Of a stretch of 64,000 bases of DNA, positions 49,607-58,693 are shown one piece after another. Source of the stretch: Thermoanaerobacterium sp. PSU-2 (lineage in GTDB: Bacteria > Bacillota > Thermoanaerobacteria > Thermoanaerobacterales > Thermoanaerobacteraceae); contig NZ_MSQD01000001.1 of the NCBI RefSeq assembly GCF_002102475.1, forward strand, positions 1-64,000. The letters are read 5' to 3'. Position 1 is the first letter of the stretch. Every line of letters begins with the position of its first letter. The translations under genes were made by a program, and so were the position numbers. The notes under the pieces were generated by a model that worked only from the letters and a program-made list of their open reading frames with translations, was not told the origin of the DNA and searched no databases.

Positions 49607-50491
49607 TTATAAAAGTCCTGTAAAGCCTAAAACCGCAAATATGACTATTAACCACAAAAGCACTTTCACTATTTTTAAACCTTTTCTTGAGAAATACCAA
49701 TATACAAGCATAACTGTCAACAGTGGCAACAAGCCAGGCAATACTTTGTCTAAAATATCCTGTAAGACGAATTGTTTTCCTGACAAAGTCCATTTTAACG
49801 ATGTATTTACTGTCACATAAGAAGCCGCCAAAATTCCCATCATAAAAGTACCTAAAACAGATAATCCATCAATGATTTTTCTAATTCTTGCACCACTGAC
49901 AATTTCAACAACTGCAGAACGCCCAAGCCTATATCCCAATTCAGTAAAATAATATCCGTATGTGAATGTCAATGCAACAAACAATATCCAAGGAAGAAAA
50001 GCTCCCAATGCACTGCCAGCTTTTGCCCACGGTAGGAATATGCCTATTAAAATATACTGCACCGTACCTGAATCTATTGCGTCGCCTATGCCTGCCAAAG
50101 GTCCCATCAATCCAACCTTCGTACTATTTATGATCTCTGGATCAACTGCTTCATCAATTTTGCCTTCATTTAGCTTTTTAGCCCTTTCCTCCTCCAATGA
50201 TGCCGTTATTCCAAGTATTGTGCCACCGCCCCATACTGCTTGCGTATTGTAAAACAAAAGATGCCTTTTATACGCTTCTTTAAGATCCTCATTCTTTTTG
50301 TATATTTTCCTTAAAATAGGCATTAACCCAAACAAAAGTGAGGGTGCCAACATTCTATCAAATGTATGAGGTATTTCATTGGCGTACCACCATCTAAACC
50401 ATCCTAAAAGCAAATCTTTTCTTGTGATTTTTTTACTGCCGTCATCAATTTCTGCCGAATTTACACTGTTTTTCGCTTTTACATCTTCCAT
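49607..50491 (-). CDS. PTS mannose-family transporter subunit IID
   Basis: 294 residues with the ManZ/LevG pattern: LLGWFRWWYANEIPHTFDRM near residue 30, the HLLFYNTQ and GIGDAIDSGTVQYILIG stretches, and C-terminal membrane helices (about 235-293). With IIC it forms the sugar channel. The ATG at 50491 has AAGGAGGT at 9 nt; the TTG at 50509 lies ahead of this site. It is 14 nt after the IIC stop. Confidence 0.93.
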   Translation of the reverse strand: MEDVKAKNSVNSAEIDDGSKKITRKDLLLGWFRWWYANEIPHTFDRMLAPSLLFGLMPILRKIYKKNEDLKEAYKRHLLFYNTQAVWGGGTILGITASLEEERAKKLNEGKIDEAVDPEIINSTKVGLMGPLAGIGDAIDSGTVQYILIGIFLPWAKAGSALGAFLPWILFVALTFTYGYYFTELGYRLGRSAVVEIVSGARIRKIIDGLSVLGTFMMGILAASYVTVNTSLKWTLSGKQFVLQDILDKVLPGLLPLLTVMLVYWYFSRKGLKIVKVLLWLIVIFAVLGFTGLL

Positions 50492-50505
50492 GCCACTTAC
50501 CTCCT

Positions 50506-51285
50506 TCAAATTTGTTGGCTATCTGCTTCTTTGCTTGTAAACATAACGTAGAGATATGCCATTATTCCTCCTAAGACAGCGTATGTCACAGTATTCACAT
50601 TTAACGATTTTAGTATGACAGCCATAAAGTATGCCAAGAGGAAAAATACGACAAATTTTCTCTTGCCTATAACTGTAAGTGTCAACGCAATTCCTAGCGC
50701 AGGCAATCCTCCACCTATTACCGTCAAAACATGGAATAGCTTGCCGGCTGTAACGGTTTTTATCAACGCTGCTATCAATGGAGTCCCTTTGTAAAGTGCT
50801 ATAAATATGGCTGGGAAGAATAATATAAGGCTAACTAAAATAGGCAAAACAATTATTGTCAATGTCAAACCTCTATCATTTAATTCTTCTGCATACTTAT
50901 CCGTAAGTCGTAATACAAACGTATTCAAAAGGAATCTAAAAGAATACAAGTATGACCCTAATAGTCCTACAGGCACTGCGATTGCAATTGCTGCTGATGG
51001 ATCAAGATGTGCCATAACCGCAACCGGAACTGCTATAGAAGCCGCAACTGCTGGCTCACTTGGCAATGTTCCACCAGGTGCGATTAACCCCATGTATATT
51101 AGCTGTATGGCAGCAGTGACTACCATGGCTTCCGGTACATTGTGCATGACGATACCTACTACAAGACCTGTCATCAATGGCGTGAAGCGAAGCATCAATG
51201 TTGAATAACCAAGAGCACGTGCCTCAACTATAGCCACCCATAAAGCAATGATTGCAGCTTGTGATGCACTAATACTTACATGCAT
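50506..51285 (-). CDS. PTS mannose-family transporter subunit IIC
   Basis: 259 residues, strongly hydrophobic, with the IIC-Man features: the N-terminal membrane part, GGTLPSEPAVAASIAVPVAV near residue 72, and LNDRGLTLTIIVLPILVS near 137. It imports the hexose together with IID. AGGAGGA stands 6 nt before the ATG. The sugar is not shown by the sequence; mannose, glucose, fructose and sorbose members all look alike at this level. Confidence 0.93.
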   Translation of the reverse strand: MHVSISASQAAIIALWVAIVEARALGYSTLMLRFTPLMTGLVVGIVMHNVPEAMVVTAAIQLIYMGLIAPGGTLPSEPAVAASIAVPVAVMAHLDPSAAIAIAVPVGLLGSYLYSFRFLLNTFVLRLTDKYAEELNDRGLTLTIIVLPILVSLILFFPAIFIALYKGTPLIAALIKTVTAGKLFHVLTVIGGGLPALGIALTLTVIGKRKFVVFFLLAYFMAVILKSLNVNTVTYAVLGGIMAYLYVMFTSKEADSQQI

Positions 51286-51321
51286 ATAAAGTCCTCCTTT
51301 TTTTATTAAGTTTTTATATAT

Positions 51322-51349
51322 AAAGATAACTCTTTAAAGAGCCATCTTT
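51322..51349 (-). repeat. Hairpin between the IIA and IIC genes
   Basis: AAAGAT / ATCTTT around an inner CTCTTTAAAGAG palindrome with two mismatched pairs between. It is similar in style to the hairpin at 49560-49599. Confidence 0.5.
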
Positions 51350-51365
51350 ATTGCGGCGTATAAAT

Positions 51366-51767
51366 TTACTTGCTGAGTATTTCTTTATTCATGTTTCTAA
51401 TCCCTTCAATTCCCGACTTATAACACATTTCAGCTAATGTATTGACATCATAGCTATGCCTTGACGACAATGCTTCAATAAGCATAGGTAAATTTACTCC
51501 TGTCAAATAATTAAAAGTCAATTCCTTCAAGTTGGCTGACGTCACATTAAAAGGACTTCCCCCAAACATATCTGTCAACACCAATACACCTTCTCCTTCA
51601 TCAAGATCAATGATGCCTTTCCTTACTTTATCTTTTAGTTTTAAAACATCATCACCTTCATTTAATCCCAAACACATAACTTTTTCTTGTTTCCCTAATA
51701 TTAGCTCAGCACTTTTTAATAACTCCTTGCCAAATTCACCGTGTGTTACGACTAATATCCCTATCAA
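51366..51767 (-). CDS. PTS mannose-family transporter subunit IIA
   Basis: 133 residues with a TTG start at 51767, which gives MIGILVVTHGEFGKELL, the exact family N-terminus with the active histidine at residue 9. The two ATG codons just upstream overlap the ribosome site AAAGGA. VLVLTDMFGGSPFNVTS near residue 60 and the end are typical. IIA receives phosphate from HPr. First gene of the PTS operon, 50 nt downstream of a sigma-54 promoter. Confidence 0.92.
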   Translation of the reverse strand: MIGILVVTHGEFGKELLKSAELILGKQEKVMCLGLNEGDDVLKLKDKVRKGIIDLDEGEGVLVLTDMFGGSPFNVTSANLKELTFNYLTGVNLPMLIEALSSRHSYDVNTLAEMCYKSGIEGIRNMNKEILSK

Positions 51768-51816
51768 GATCATCATCCTTTCAAAATGCGATGTTTTATC
51801 TTTCATAAATTTTATA

Positions 51817-51833
51817 ATGCAAAAATCATGCCA
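51817..51833 (-). promoter_or_regulatory. Sigma-54 promoter of the PTS operon
   Basis: On the minus strand TGGCATG-N4-TTGCAT, with GG and GC exactly ten bases apart, matches the -24/-12 consensus. It lies 50 nt before the IIA start, close to the LevR-type activator gene. Confidence 0.88.
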
Positions 51834-51889
51834 TGAAAATGACCTATCTGCAAATGTATATCTCTCAGGAAAGATAAGCACCGTCTTTA

Positions 51890-51986
51890 AAATGTGTGCC
51901 ATGAAAACACTTCGTCATGTAAATGTTTTTATTCAATTAAATGTGTGTCATGTTCCTAAGCTCAAGTGTGTCAATATATGTGTCAA
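51890..51986 (-). promoter_or_regulatory. Activator-binding repeat array upstream of the PTS promoter
   Basis: AATGTGTG (51891), AATGTGTG (51940), AAGTGTGTC (51964) and ATGTGTCA near 51979 lie 58 bp and more upstream of the -24 box. The second half falls in the levR 3' coding end. Compare the array at 55888. Confidence 0.65.
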
Positions 51987-54591
51987 TCATCTCCGCTACA
52001 TAGGCGTACTCACTATCTGGAATCTCTATTCCAAAGAGATTCTCTACAGCCTCAAAATGCTCCTTTATCAATTGAAATGAACCATTGTTGCGGCTTTTTA
52101 TCACATCTAAATCGCTATTTGGCAAATAATCCTTTCTAATCGCCCTCTCTATCAAACAAGCACAATGAAATAAAAATTTTATCCATATCTCGTCCTCTAC
52201 TTTTTTATCTTTCTCATTGAGAATATCATTTAAAATCCCTTTTAAGACAGGATAAACCTTATCAGGATTTAAAAAATTCAATGTCTGGGCTAAAAGGTCT
52301 TTTAAATTTTTTTCGTATAGCGAAATATTGTTGGCACCAGATGTAATATCACTTGCGTTGCCATCACCACTTAACAATGGATGCAAAGATATTATCTCAT
52401 CTACAAGCTTGTCTATTTCCATATCTGGAGTCAAAGCCTTTCTTGTAGCTTCAAGCACTAATGGAGTGCTGACCATTTCAATCGTCCTTGTTTTTATACC
52501 AGTTTTTTCTGTAATAATGTCAGAAAAAGTCCTGAGAAGCCCCATATCCACCAGAATCAGTACACCTTTACCTTGATCAATCTCTTTTATCATATTGATA
52601 GCTTTATTAAGAGTCACTTCCGGTTTTTCTTCCAACGGCATATCCAAAGCCCTTACATGATCAGTGCCAAGAAGTCTATTGGTTACTTCCGCAATACTGC
52701 TGGCAGTGCTATTTCCATGCGCCATAACCAATATTCCAATCTTGCTGCTATTCTTTCCATACTGCAATGCCTGCAAAAACATCGCTATAAAGGCTGTCTC
52801 ATCTTCAGGTATATCTATATTCAATTTTTCTTCAAGCCTCTCTTTTATGACATTTGCAGCACTATAAGCAGATTTATAGCTTCTTGCTATACTTTCTCTA
52901 TCAGGATGCGAAATAGCAATTCCTACTTTAAGCCTCTCAATCATGGTCTTTATGTGAAATGACAATAGATAAATTGCTTTCTGAGTTATTACTCCATCAA
53001 AGCTTTCACGAACGGCATTAAAAGCATATTCCACAGCAGTCAATATATACGGATCAACAAACTTAAACAAAACACTTCTGTTGACGCCATCAGTATCCTG
53101 TTCTATTGGATATAGATAATTTTTATAGTACAATTGTATCTGATTTTCTATGTTTTCCCTTATGTGCTCTGATGACATCCCTTGTCTGTTAAACTTTTCC
53201 CAGTTATCCATTATGAAGTCATACAAATCATCATCTGCACTGTAGGAACTTTTTAGAAAATTAATGTTCAATTTATCTTTTACGCCTACGGTGTTTTTGC
53301 TAAATACTATATCTCCATTATTGCTTATTTCCTTGAATACAATCTCATCCCTCAAATTGTGAATTTTTAATAGGCCTTCTTTTGCATTTTGCGGCAATGT
53401 TGATAAACAGACCTCTACCATCTCTTTTTCCTCAATGATATAATCCAAAAATGCCCTTGCACAGATTAACTTTATATCACTTTTCAATTGTCCAATATTG
53501 CCTGGACAGTCATAAAGCATTATTGCTTTTAACGCATCATTTTCTAATTTAATAGGCACATTTAGTCTTTCGTATTCCTCATAAAAGAACTGATATATGA
53601 ATAAAAAGCGCTCAATCAACGTTCTTTTGTCAAGACTTGGCAATTGAATTACCATAGGAATGCGCCTTAAGAAAGTGTGAAGCAAAGCCGAATGAGGATT
53701 TTCAGTTGTTGCTGCAATAATCAGAACTTTTACACTTCTAACATTTTCAGTCTCCCCAAGTCGTCTGTATTTCCCATTGTCAATAAGCGTAAATAGCATC
53801 TCCTGCCCTTCCGGTGGCATGCGGTGAATTTCGTCTAAAAACAATATACCGCCATCAGCTTCTTCAATGAGGCCTCTTTTTTCTTTGTCTGCTCCAGTAA
53901 AAGCACCTTTAATATGGCCGAATAATTGAGACATAAGCAACTGTGGATTTTGAGCATAGTCAGCACAATTAAACACTACAAAAGGAGAATTGCTTTTAAA
54001 AACTTTAGCTTCTACGCCAAACTTATACATCATTTCTGCAAATGTGGACTTCCCAACCCCTGTAGGGCCAATTATCAGCGTATGAAGCCCATTTGGAGGA
54101 TACAATATGGCTGCTTTTGCTTTTGAAATTTGTTCTTTTAAGCTGCTTTTGGCACCAATGATATTATCAAGTATGCTTTCAGAATATTTATTGTTGATCT
54201 TTTTAGCGTTAATAAATTTATTGTGATTATTTTGACTAAGTTGAAATGATTCTCGGTTCAGTATTCCTGCGCTTGTTAATGTATTCACAAAATCTTTTCT
54301 ATCTTCAAAAACAGACTTTGTAAAACGGTAACTGAATTTTTCCTTAAAATACAATCTATCTAAATACAAAACCGGCTTACCTTTTATTTTTATCGCTTTT
54401 CCTGATTTTAATAGCTTGTTAAGTTCCCTGCTGGTATTGCTTCTGGAGATGTTTAGTATCTTTCCTATATATAAAGCGTCATATCCTAAAGGACCGTTAA
54501 AATCATTGAAGTTTAAAGATTCCGTCAACTCCTTTAGTTTTTTATAAACTTTATCGCTTCTTTTTATGCTTTCATTACTTTTGAAATCCAT
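51937..54591 (-). CDS. levR: Sigma-54-dependent transcriptional activator of the LevR type
   Basis: 884 residues. Domains in order: N-terminal helix-turn-helix (about 30-80), AAA+ sigma-54 interaction domain (about 140-370; Walker A GPTGVGKST, GAFTGA loop, Walker B GGILFLDEIH), PRD1 (about 470-560, with SHPDRESIARSY), a PTS EIIA-Man-like domain (about 570-700, active histidine in VMAHGNSTA), an EIIB-like stretch, and PRD2 (about 770-875). It activates sigma-54 promoters in response to PTS phosphorylation. AAAAGGAG lies 14 nt before the ATG. It sits between its two likely targets. Confidence 0.93.
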   Translation of the reverse strand: MDFKSNESIKRSDKVYKKLKELTESLNFNDFNGPLGYDALYIGKILNISRSNTSRELNKLLKSGKAIKIKGKPVLYLDRLYFKEKFSYRFTKSVFEDRKDFVNTLTSAGILNRESFQLSQNNHNKFINAKKINNKYSESILDNIIGAKSSLKEQISKAKAAILYPPNGLHTLIIGPTGVGKSTFAEMMYKFGVEAKVFKSNSPFVVFNCADYAQNPQLLMSQLFGHIKGAFTGADKEKRGLIEEADGGILFLDEIHRMPPEGQEMLFTLIDNGKYRRLGETENVRSVKVLIIAATTENPHSALLHTFLRRIPMVIQLPSLDKRTLIERFLFIYQFFYEEYERLNVPIKLENDALKAIMLYDCPGNIGQLKSDIKLICARAFLDYIIEEKEMVEVCLSTLPQNAKEGLLKIHNLRDEIVFKEISNNGDIVFSKNTVGVKDKLNINFLKSSYSADDDLYDFIMDNWEKFNRQGMSSEHIRENIENQIQLYYKNYLYPIEQDTDGVNRSVLFKFVDPYILTAVEYAFNAVRESFDGVITQKAIYLLSFHIKTMIERLKVGIAISHPDRESIARSYKSAYSAANVIKERLEEKLNIDIPEDETAFIAMFLQALQYGKNSSKIGILVMAHGNSTASSIAEVTNRLLGTDHVRALDMPLEEKPEVTLNKAINMIKEIDQGKGVLILVDMGLLRTFSDIITEKTGIKTRTIEMVSTPLVLEATRKALTPDMEIDKLVDEIISLHPLLSGDGNASDITSGANNISLYEKNLKDLLAQTLNFLNPDKVYPVLKGILNDILNEKDKKVEDEIWIKFLFHCACLIERAIRKDYLPNSDLDVIKSRNNGSFQLIKEHFEAVENLFGIEIPDSEYAYVAEMIDTYIDTLELRNMTHI

Positions 54592-54818
54592 TACCTATAC
54601 CAGCTCCTTTTACAATTAATAGAAATAATGCTTTAATTATCACAAAATCTTTAGAAATAAAACGCGGAAATTTTCAAAAATGATATTAAAATTTTATCAC
54701 CAGTAATAATTTTATTCAATCTGAAATTTTTGCTGATTTCTTTTAAAAAACGCAATTACACCCATAATTAAGCCAGATAACAAGTTTTTTGCACTTTATC
54801 ATTTTAAGCTTTGGCACA

Positions 54819-55766
54819 TTATGCATATACAAATTTAGGCTCCTTACCTTCTAAGATGCTTTTAAGTCCTTCTACAGCCATCATGTTCATCCTATTTATG
54901 GCATCTTCTGTAGATGCACCGCAATGTGGAGAAAGTATCACATTTTCCAGTTTAATCAATTTGCTATTATATGGAGGCTCTATCTCAAATACGTCTAATG
55001 CCGCACCAGCCAATCTTTTTTGCTTTAAAGCTTCGTACAAAGCTTCCTCATTTATAAGTTCTCCACGTGAAGTGTTGATTATATATGCAGTGGTTTTAAT
55101 CATTTCTAGTTCTTCTCTATCTATAAAATGATGCATGCTTTCTGTAAACGGTATGTGAAGTGTTATATAGTCTGAATTTTTTAGTAAAGTCTGCAAGTCA
55201 ACATATTCCATCCCTATCTCTTTTGCAAATTCATAGTCAGGAAACATGTCATAGCCCAATATTCTCATGTCAAATCCTGTAGCCCTTTTGGCAACACTTT
55301 TGCCGATATTTCCCGTGCCGATTATACCAATGACCTTTCCATATACTTCCCTGCCAATGACTTTATCCCATCTATTATCTCTTACGATTTTATCCATCTT
55401 AAATAGTTGCCTGCTAAGTTCCAATATCATCGTAAACACTAAATCAGCAACAGATTCTTTATTAGCACCAGGCGTGTAAGTTATCTTTATGCCTAACTTT
55501 TTGGCGTATTCTATATCAATATTATCCAATCCAACACCGTACTTTGTGATAACCTTTAATTTTTTGGCATTCGCCAAAATCTCTCTTGTTATTTTATCTA
55601 CACCTACGATAATGCCGTCAACATCTTGTATAAGCTTCTTTAATTCATTTTCAACAAAAGGTCTTCCACTCTCATTCATTAGAACTTCGTAATCACTAAG
55701 CATTTCAATTATATCATTTTTCTTATGACACAAAGATCTTGGAGTTATCAAAATCTTTCCTTTCAT
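54819..55766 (-). CDS. D-isomer-specific 2-hydroxyacid dehydrogenase (phosphoglycerate dehydrogenase-like)
   Basis: 315 residues. The NAD site is IGIIGTGNIGKSVAKR near residue 147, the catalytic arginine in INTSRGELI, the glutamate in DVFEIEPP and the histidine in SPHCGAST. There is no ACT or other C-terminal domain, so it is not a regulated SerA. It oxidises or reduces a 2-hydroxy acid with NAD. The ATG at 55766 follows GGAGGAG. It has a sigma-54 promoter and a repeat array like that of the PTS operon, so the substrate may derive from the PTS sugar. Confidence 0.9.
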   Translation of the reverse strand: MKGKILITPRSLCHKKNDIIEMLSDYEVLMNESGRPFVENELKKLIQDVDGIIVGVDKITREILANAKKLKVITKYGVGLDNIDIEYAKKLGIKITYTPGANKESVADLVFTMILELSRQLFKMDKIVRDNRWDKVIGREVYGKVIGIIGTGNIGKSVAKRATGFDMRILGYDMFPDYEFAKEIGMEYVDLQTLLKNSDYITLHIPFTESMHHFIDREELEMIKTTAYIINTSRGELINEEALYEALKQKRLAGAALDVFEIEPPYNSKLIKLENVILSPHCGASTEDAINRMNMMAVEGLKSILEGKEPKFVYA

Positions 55767-55825
55767 TGGCTCTCCTCCAATCAATATTGTAATTTAGACG
55801 AGACAATCTTCCCCCATATATAAAG

Positions 55826-55842
55826 TGCAAATTTGATGCCAA
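55826..55842 (-). promoter_or_regulatory. Sigma-54 promoter of the dehydrogenase gene
   Basis: TTGGCATCAAATTTGCA on the minus strand has GG and GC exactly ten bases apart, matching -24/-12. It lies 60 nt before the start codon. Confidence 0.85.
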
Positions 55843-55887
55843 TGTTGCAACGCACAGCAAAATAAACCCTTAGGCTTAATATAAAAA

Positions 55888-55972
55888 AATGTGTGCAGTG
55901 AAACACATTGCAAGAAATTCATTTAGATGTGATTCAAATGTGTGTCAAACTGATCATGATTAAGTGTGTGAA
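55888..55972 (-). promoter_or_regulatory. Activator-binding repeat array upstream of the dehydrogenase promoter
   Basis: AATGTGT-N8-ACACATT (55888-55909, perfect inverted repeat), AATGTGTG at 55937 and AAGTGTGTG at 55962. The steps of 49 and 25 bp match the steps of 49 and 24 bp in the PTS array. Confidence 0.7.
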
Positions 55973-55975
55973 ATT

Positions 55976-56003
55976 AAAAGGAAGGTTATAAACCCTTCCT
56001 TTT
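55976..56003 (-). terminator. Terminator of rubrerythrin
   Basis: AAAAGGAAGG / CCTTCCTTTT, 10-bp stem with an 8-nt loop. It overlaps the last base of the rubrerythrin stop. Confidence 0.75.
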
Positions 56004-56551
56004 TAAAAAGACACAAATTTCGTTTTTTCTGCTCCACAGACGGGACACTTCTCAGGTATAGGTCCTACTGTTGTATAACCACAAACACTGCATATATGTA
56101 CTTCATTAAATCCTACGTCTTTTCCCATATCTACTGATAGTTTCGCTTCTTTGAAAAGATCAGCGTGAATTTTTTCAGCTTCTCTTGCCCATGTAAATGA
56201 CTTTAAAGCTTCCTGTTCCTGTTGAAATTCTGCTGTAGCAATGTAAGTTGCATACATCTCATTTACTTCAAAAAGCTCTCCGCTTATGGCTTTACCTAAA
56301 TTGTTAGACGTATTTCCTATGCCGAATCCAGCCATTGATGGCACTAAAAAATCTCCTTCAATATCTCTATGTGCTTTAAAATGATTTCCTGCATGAACTT
56401 CCTCTGCATACGCTATGGCATTAAAAAGTTTTGATACGTTTTTAAAGCCTTCTTGCATGGCAATTTTACCCCACGATTTGTACCGTTGATATGCCATGCT
56501 TTCCCCGCCAAATGCAGAGCGCAGATTTGCTGCCGTCATATTATTTTTCAT
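56003..56551 (-). CDS. rbr: Rubrerythrin
   Basis: 182 residues. The ferritin-like di-iron part (about 1-140) has FGGESMAYQRY, YAEEVHAGNH, ELFEVNEMYATY and REAEKIHADLF, giving the paired ExxH motifs. The C-terminal rubredoxin-like domain has CSVCGYTT and CPVCGAEK. It reduces hydrogen peroxide in anaerobes with NADH through other carriers. PerR coded at 37786 is its probable regulator. A GGGTG site precedes the ATG. Confidence 0.96.
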   Translation of the reverse strand: MKNNMTAANLRSAFGGESMAYQRYKSWGKIAMQEGFKNVSKLFNAIAYAEEVHAGNHFKAHRDIEGDFLVPSMAGFGIGNTSNNLGKAISGELFEVNEMYATYIATAEFQQEQEALKSFTWAREAEKIHADLFKEAKLSVDMGKDVGFNEVHICSVCGYTTVGPIPEKCPVCGAEKTKFVSF

Positions 56552-56675
56552 AAATACACCCTTTCTTTATGAGTTTGTCTATATTTTTTATCAAATTTGT
56601 TATTTTATACAATACATCATCATCTGTATGAACGTATATATCATTTTTTTCATAAATTGTATTGGGGGTTATATC

Positions 56676-56981
56676 ATGGTTAATATAAAAAGTATATTAA
56701 ATATGGCAAAAAAATTATTTAAAAGAAGCAGAGGATATGACAAAATAACATTAAGATTGTACGGCCTTGATGTAGAGGTAGAAAGGAAGACAAACATAGA
56801 TGTGCCACATGAAGTCACAGTAGTTGTACCAAGAGTGGAGTTTAGAAAAAAAATAAAAGACGGTGAAGAAGACATAGAAATAATCATGAACAGCATCACT
56901 GTGGTTCATTCACCACGCCACAAAGAGCTTGGTACATCTTCTCAACCGCCAAACATCTCTAAAAGGATCAACCGTGAATAA
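56676..56981 (+). CDS. Small basic protein, unknown
   Basis: 101 residues starting MVNIKSILNMAKKLFKRSRG, basic at the N-terminus with a beta-rich middle (TLRLYGLDVEVERKTNIDVP). No signal peptide. I do not recognise a family. The ATG at 56676 has GGGGG at 7 nt; the upstream open frame contains no better start. Its 3' end overlaps that of the convergent ferredoxin gene by 14 nt. Confidence 0.55.
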   Translation: MVNIKSILNMAKKLFKRSRGYDKITLRLYGLDVEVERKTNIDVPHEVTVVVPRVEFRKKIKDGEEDIEIIMNSITVVHSPRHKELGTSSQPPNISKRINRE

Positions 56982-57333
56982 GAGCCGGAAGACATCTTAC
57001 GCAGACTTGCTTTATCTCTCCTTTGTATTTATACGTCAAAATTGGTGCATCATCGTCGCTGTTGCCACAATATGAACATCTATCTTTGTCAATTGTAGCC
57101 TTGTGCTTCAACGCAGCTTCTTCGTTAAAAGGCATTGCTTCCCTTTCTTCAATAGACAAAGCGCCTGTTGGACACACATTCAAGCATACACCTGCGCCAT
57201 CGCAAAGCTCCTCGCTTATGACTTTGGCTTTCCCATTCACTAAAACTATTGCGCTTTCAACACATGGTGAAATGCAAAGTCCACATCCATTGCACTTCTC
57301 TTCATCGATCTTTACTATCTTCCTTTTGACCAT
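56968..57333 (-). CDS. Two-cluster ferredoxin-like protein with C-terminal zinc-finger-like tail
   Basis: 121 residues. The first motif CNGCGLCISPC is a full cluster motif. The second, CDGAGVCLNVCP, lacks the second cysteine (Ala instead), a common state in this family that leaves three cysteines. After residue 80 a tail has CSYCG and CVRC, which may bind zinc or a further cluster. It is a cytoplasmic electron carrier. GGAGGTTATCAA precedes the ATG at 57333; the longer open frame would add a hydrophobic part without a ribosome site. Confidence 0.85.
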   Translation of the reverse strand: MVKRKIVKIDEEKCNGCGLCISPCVESAIVLVNGKAKVISEELCDGAGVCLNVCPTGALSIEEREAMPFNEEAALKHKATIDKDRCSYCGNSDDDAPILTYKYKGEIKQVCVRCLPALIHG

Positions 57334-57419
57334 TTGATAACCTCCATTCATTTTTGTCCAATATATACTATACAACAAAAACAGCACAAAGTTTGTGATA
57401 AATATCACAGATTTTGAAA

Positions 57420-57995
57420 TTAATCTTTTATAGAATCTAATACAGAATCTAAAAAATGTGAATTTATATTGCCGTTAACTATCTTATAAGATTTATAGCT
57501 ATTTATATTATTGTACCAATTAAAAAAGAATAAATGATAAGTCTTAGCTGTTGTTATAGCGACATCAATATATTTCTCATTGGTTACGCTTATTCCGATT
57601 CTCTCATCTTTTTTATTGGTATAAAAGACAATATCGTAAGAATAATTATTTCCACTGGTATACTTGCCATTATACTGCACAAGTTTAAATTGCTTTAAAT
57701 ACGATATCAAGTCATTTATTGTCTTTGCATCATTGGTGCTTTTTATTTTGCTGTCCTTAGTATTGTCAGTGTTTTTAGCCAACATAACCGAAACGATCTT
57801 TGAACTGTGGAAGTTGCTTAATACCAGCGAATTAAACGACCCTATTCTAAAGTAGTCTAAGTAAAGATGAACTGCAAGAAGTATACAAAGAAAAAAAGCT
57901 ACAGCATACCTAATCTTTGGTCTTTTAGATTCTGGATATTTTGAAGAAATAATCAAATATATTATCACTATTGCAAAAATCAATATAATGAGCAA
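57420..57995 (-). CDS. Membrane-anchored protein, unknown
   Basis: 191 residues with two hydrophobic segments near the N-terminus (residues 1-17 and 30-48) and an outer part of about 140 residues rich in serine, asparagine and lysine. No known domain is recognised. It is the first of a group of small secreted or anchored proteins up to 62091. Confidence 0.5.
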   Translation of the reverse strand: MLIILIFAIVIIYLIISSKYPESKRPKIRYAVAFFLCILLAVHLYLDYFRIGSFNSLVLSNFHSSKIVSVMLAKNTDNTKDSKIKSTNDAKTINDLISYLKQFKLVQYNGKYTSGNNYSYDIVFYTNKKDERIGISVTNEKYIDVAITTAKTYHLFFFNWYNNINSYKSYKIVNGNINSHFLDSVLDSIKD

Positions 57996-58058
57996 ATAAA
58001 TTGACCCCCTTTAGATTATTTGTAACTAATTGGTTTGTTTATTTCTATCACTCATTAA

Positions 58059-58658
58059 CTACCTTAGCGCATCCTGCCACTCCTTTGGCAAAGGATAGCT
58101 TTTAGTAAATGCTTGACCATGATATACAGGAATTACACCAGCTTCAACAGCGGTCTTTAAAGGGACATGCTGTGCAATTATTACAGAACCTGGCGGTATA
58201 TCCCCAAACATCGGTACAGGGCACCAATACCTTCCGTCAGGAGGTAAATATAGAAAGACAACGCCTTGCAATGTTATATACAAAAATTTATCGTTGGCTC
58301 CATTGCTTATGGATACAGGATCGGTTTTGTCGCTTTCAGAATAAATATATTTTTGCCATGCTTTAGGCACTTTCCAAGAAGTAAATGAATTTGATTTTGT
58401 ACCTAAATCCTGCCAAACATGCCCATAGATATCTGAGCCTACAACTGGTATTTGTGACACATCAAAAGTTGGGTTTGTTTTCAATTGTTTTAAAATTTCT
58501 TTTTGTGATATTGGATTTTCCATATCGACACTTTGAACATTTTCAGATATCCCACTGCTATTGCTGTCATAAATGCTTGTATGTCTTGTTAACATTTGAG
58601 ATAGCAGTATACCAACTATTATTCCTATTGCAAATATCATTACATTTTTTACCTTCAT
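58059..58658 (-). CDS. Membrane-anchored protein, unknown
   Basis: 199 residues with an N-terminal anchor (VMIFAIGIIVGILLSQML) and an extracellular part with many Pro, Trp and Tyr (YGHVWQDLG, YLPPDGRYWCPVPMFGD). No lipobox. I do not recognise a family. It stands alone with short gaps to both neighbours and may be co-transcribed with the lipoprotein gene at 58694. Confidence 0.5.
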   Translation of the reverse strand: MKVKNVMIFAIGIIVGILLSQMLTRHTSIYDSNSSGISENVQSVDMENPISQKEILKQLKTNPTFDVSQIPVVGSDIYGHVWQDLGTKSNSFTSWKVPKAWQKYIYSESDKTDPVSISNGANDKFLYITLQGVVFLYLPPDGRYWCPVPMFGDIPPGSVIIAQHVPLKTAVEAGVIPVYHGQAFTKSYPLPKEWQDALR

Positions 58659-58693
58659 ACAAGGACCCCTCTTTATCTTATTTTTAAACCTGA

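Noticed and set aside
56496..56675. Longer N-terminus for the small protein at 56676
   Set aside because: The extension is hydrophobic, overlaps the divergent rubrerythrin start and has no ribosome site, while GGGGG precedes the ATG at 56676.
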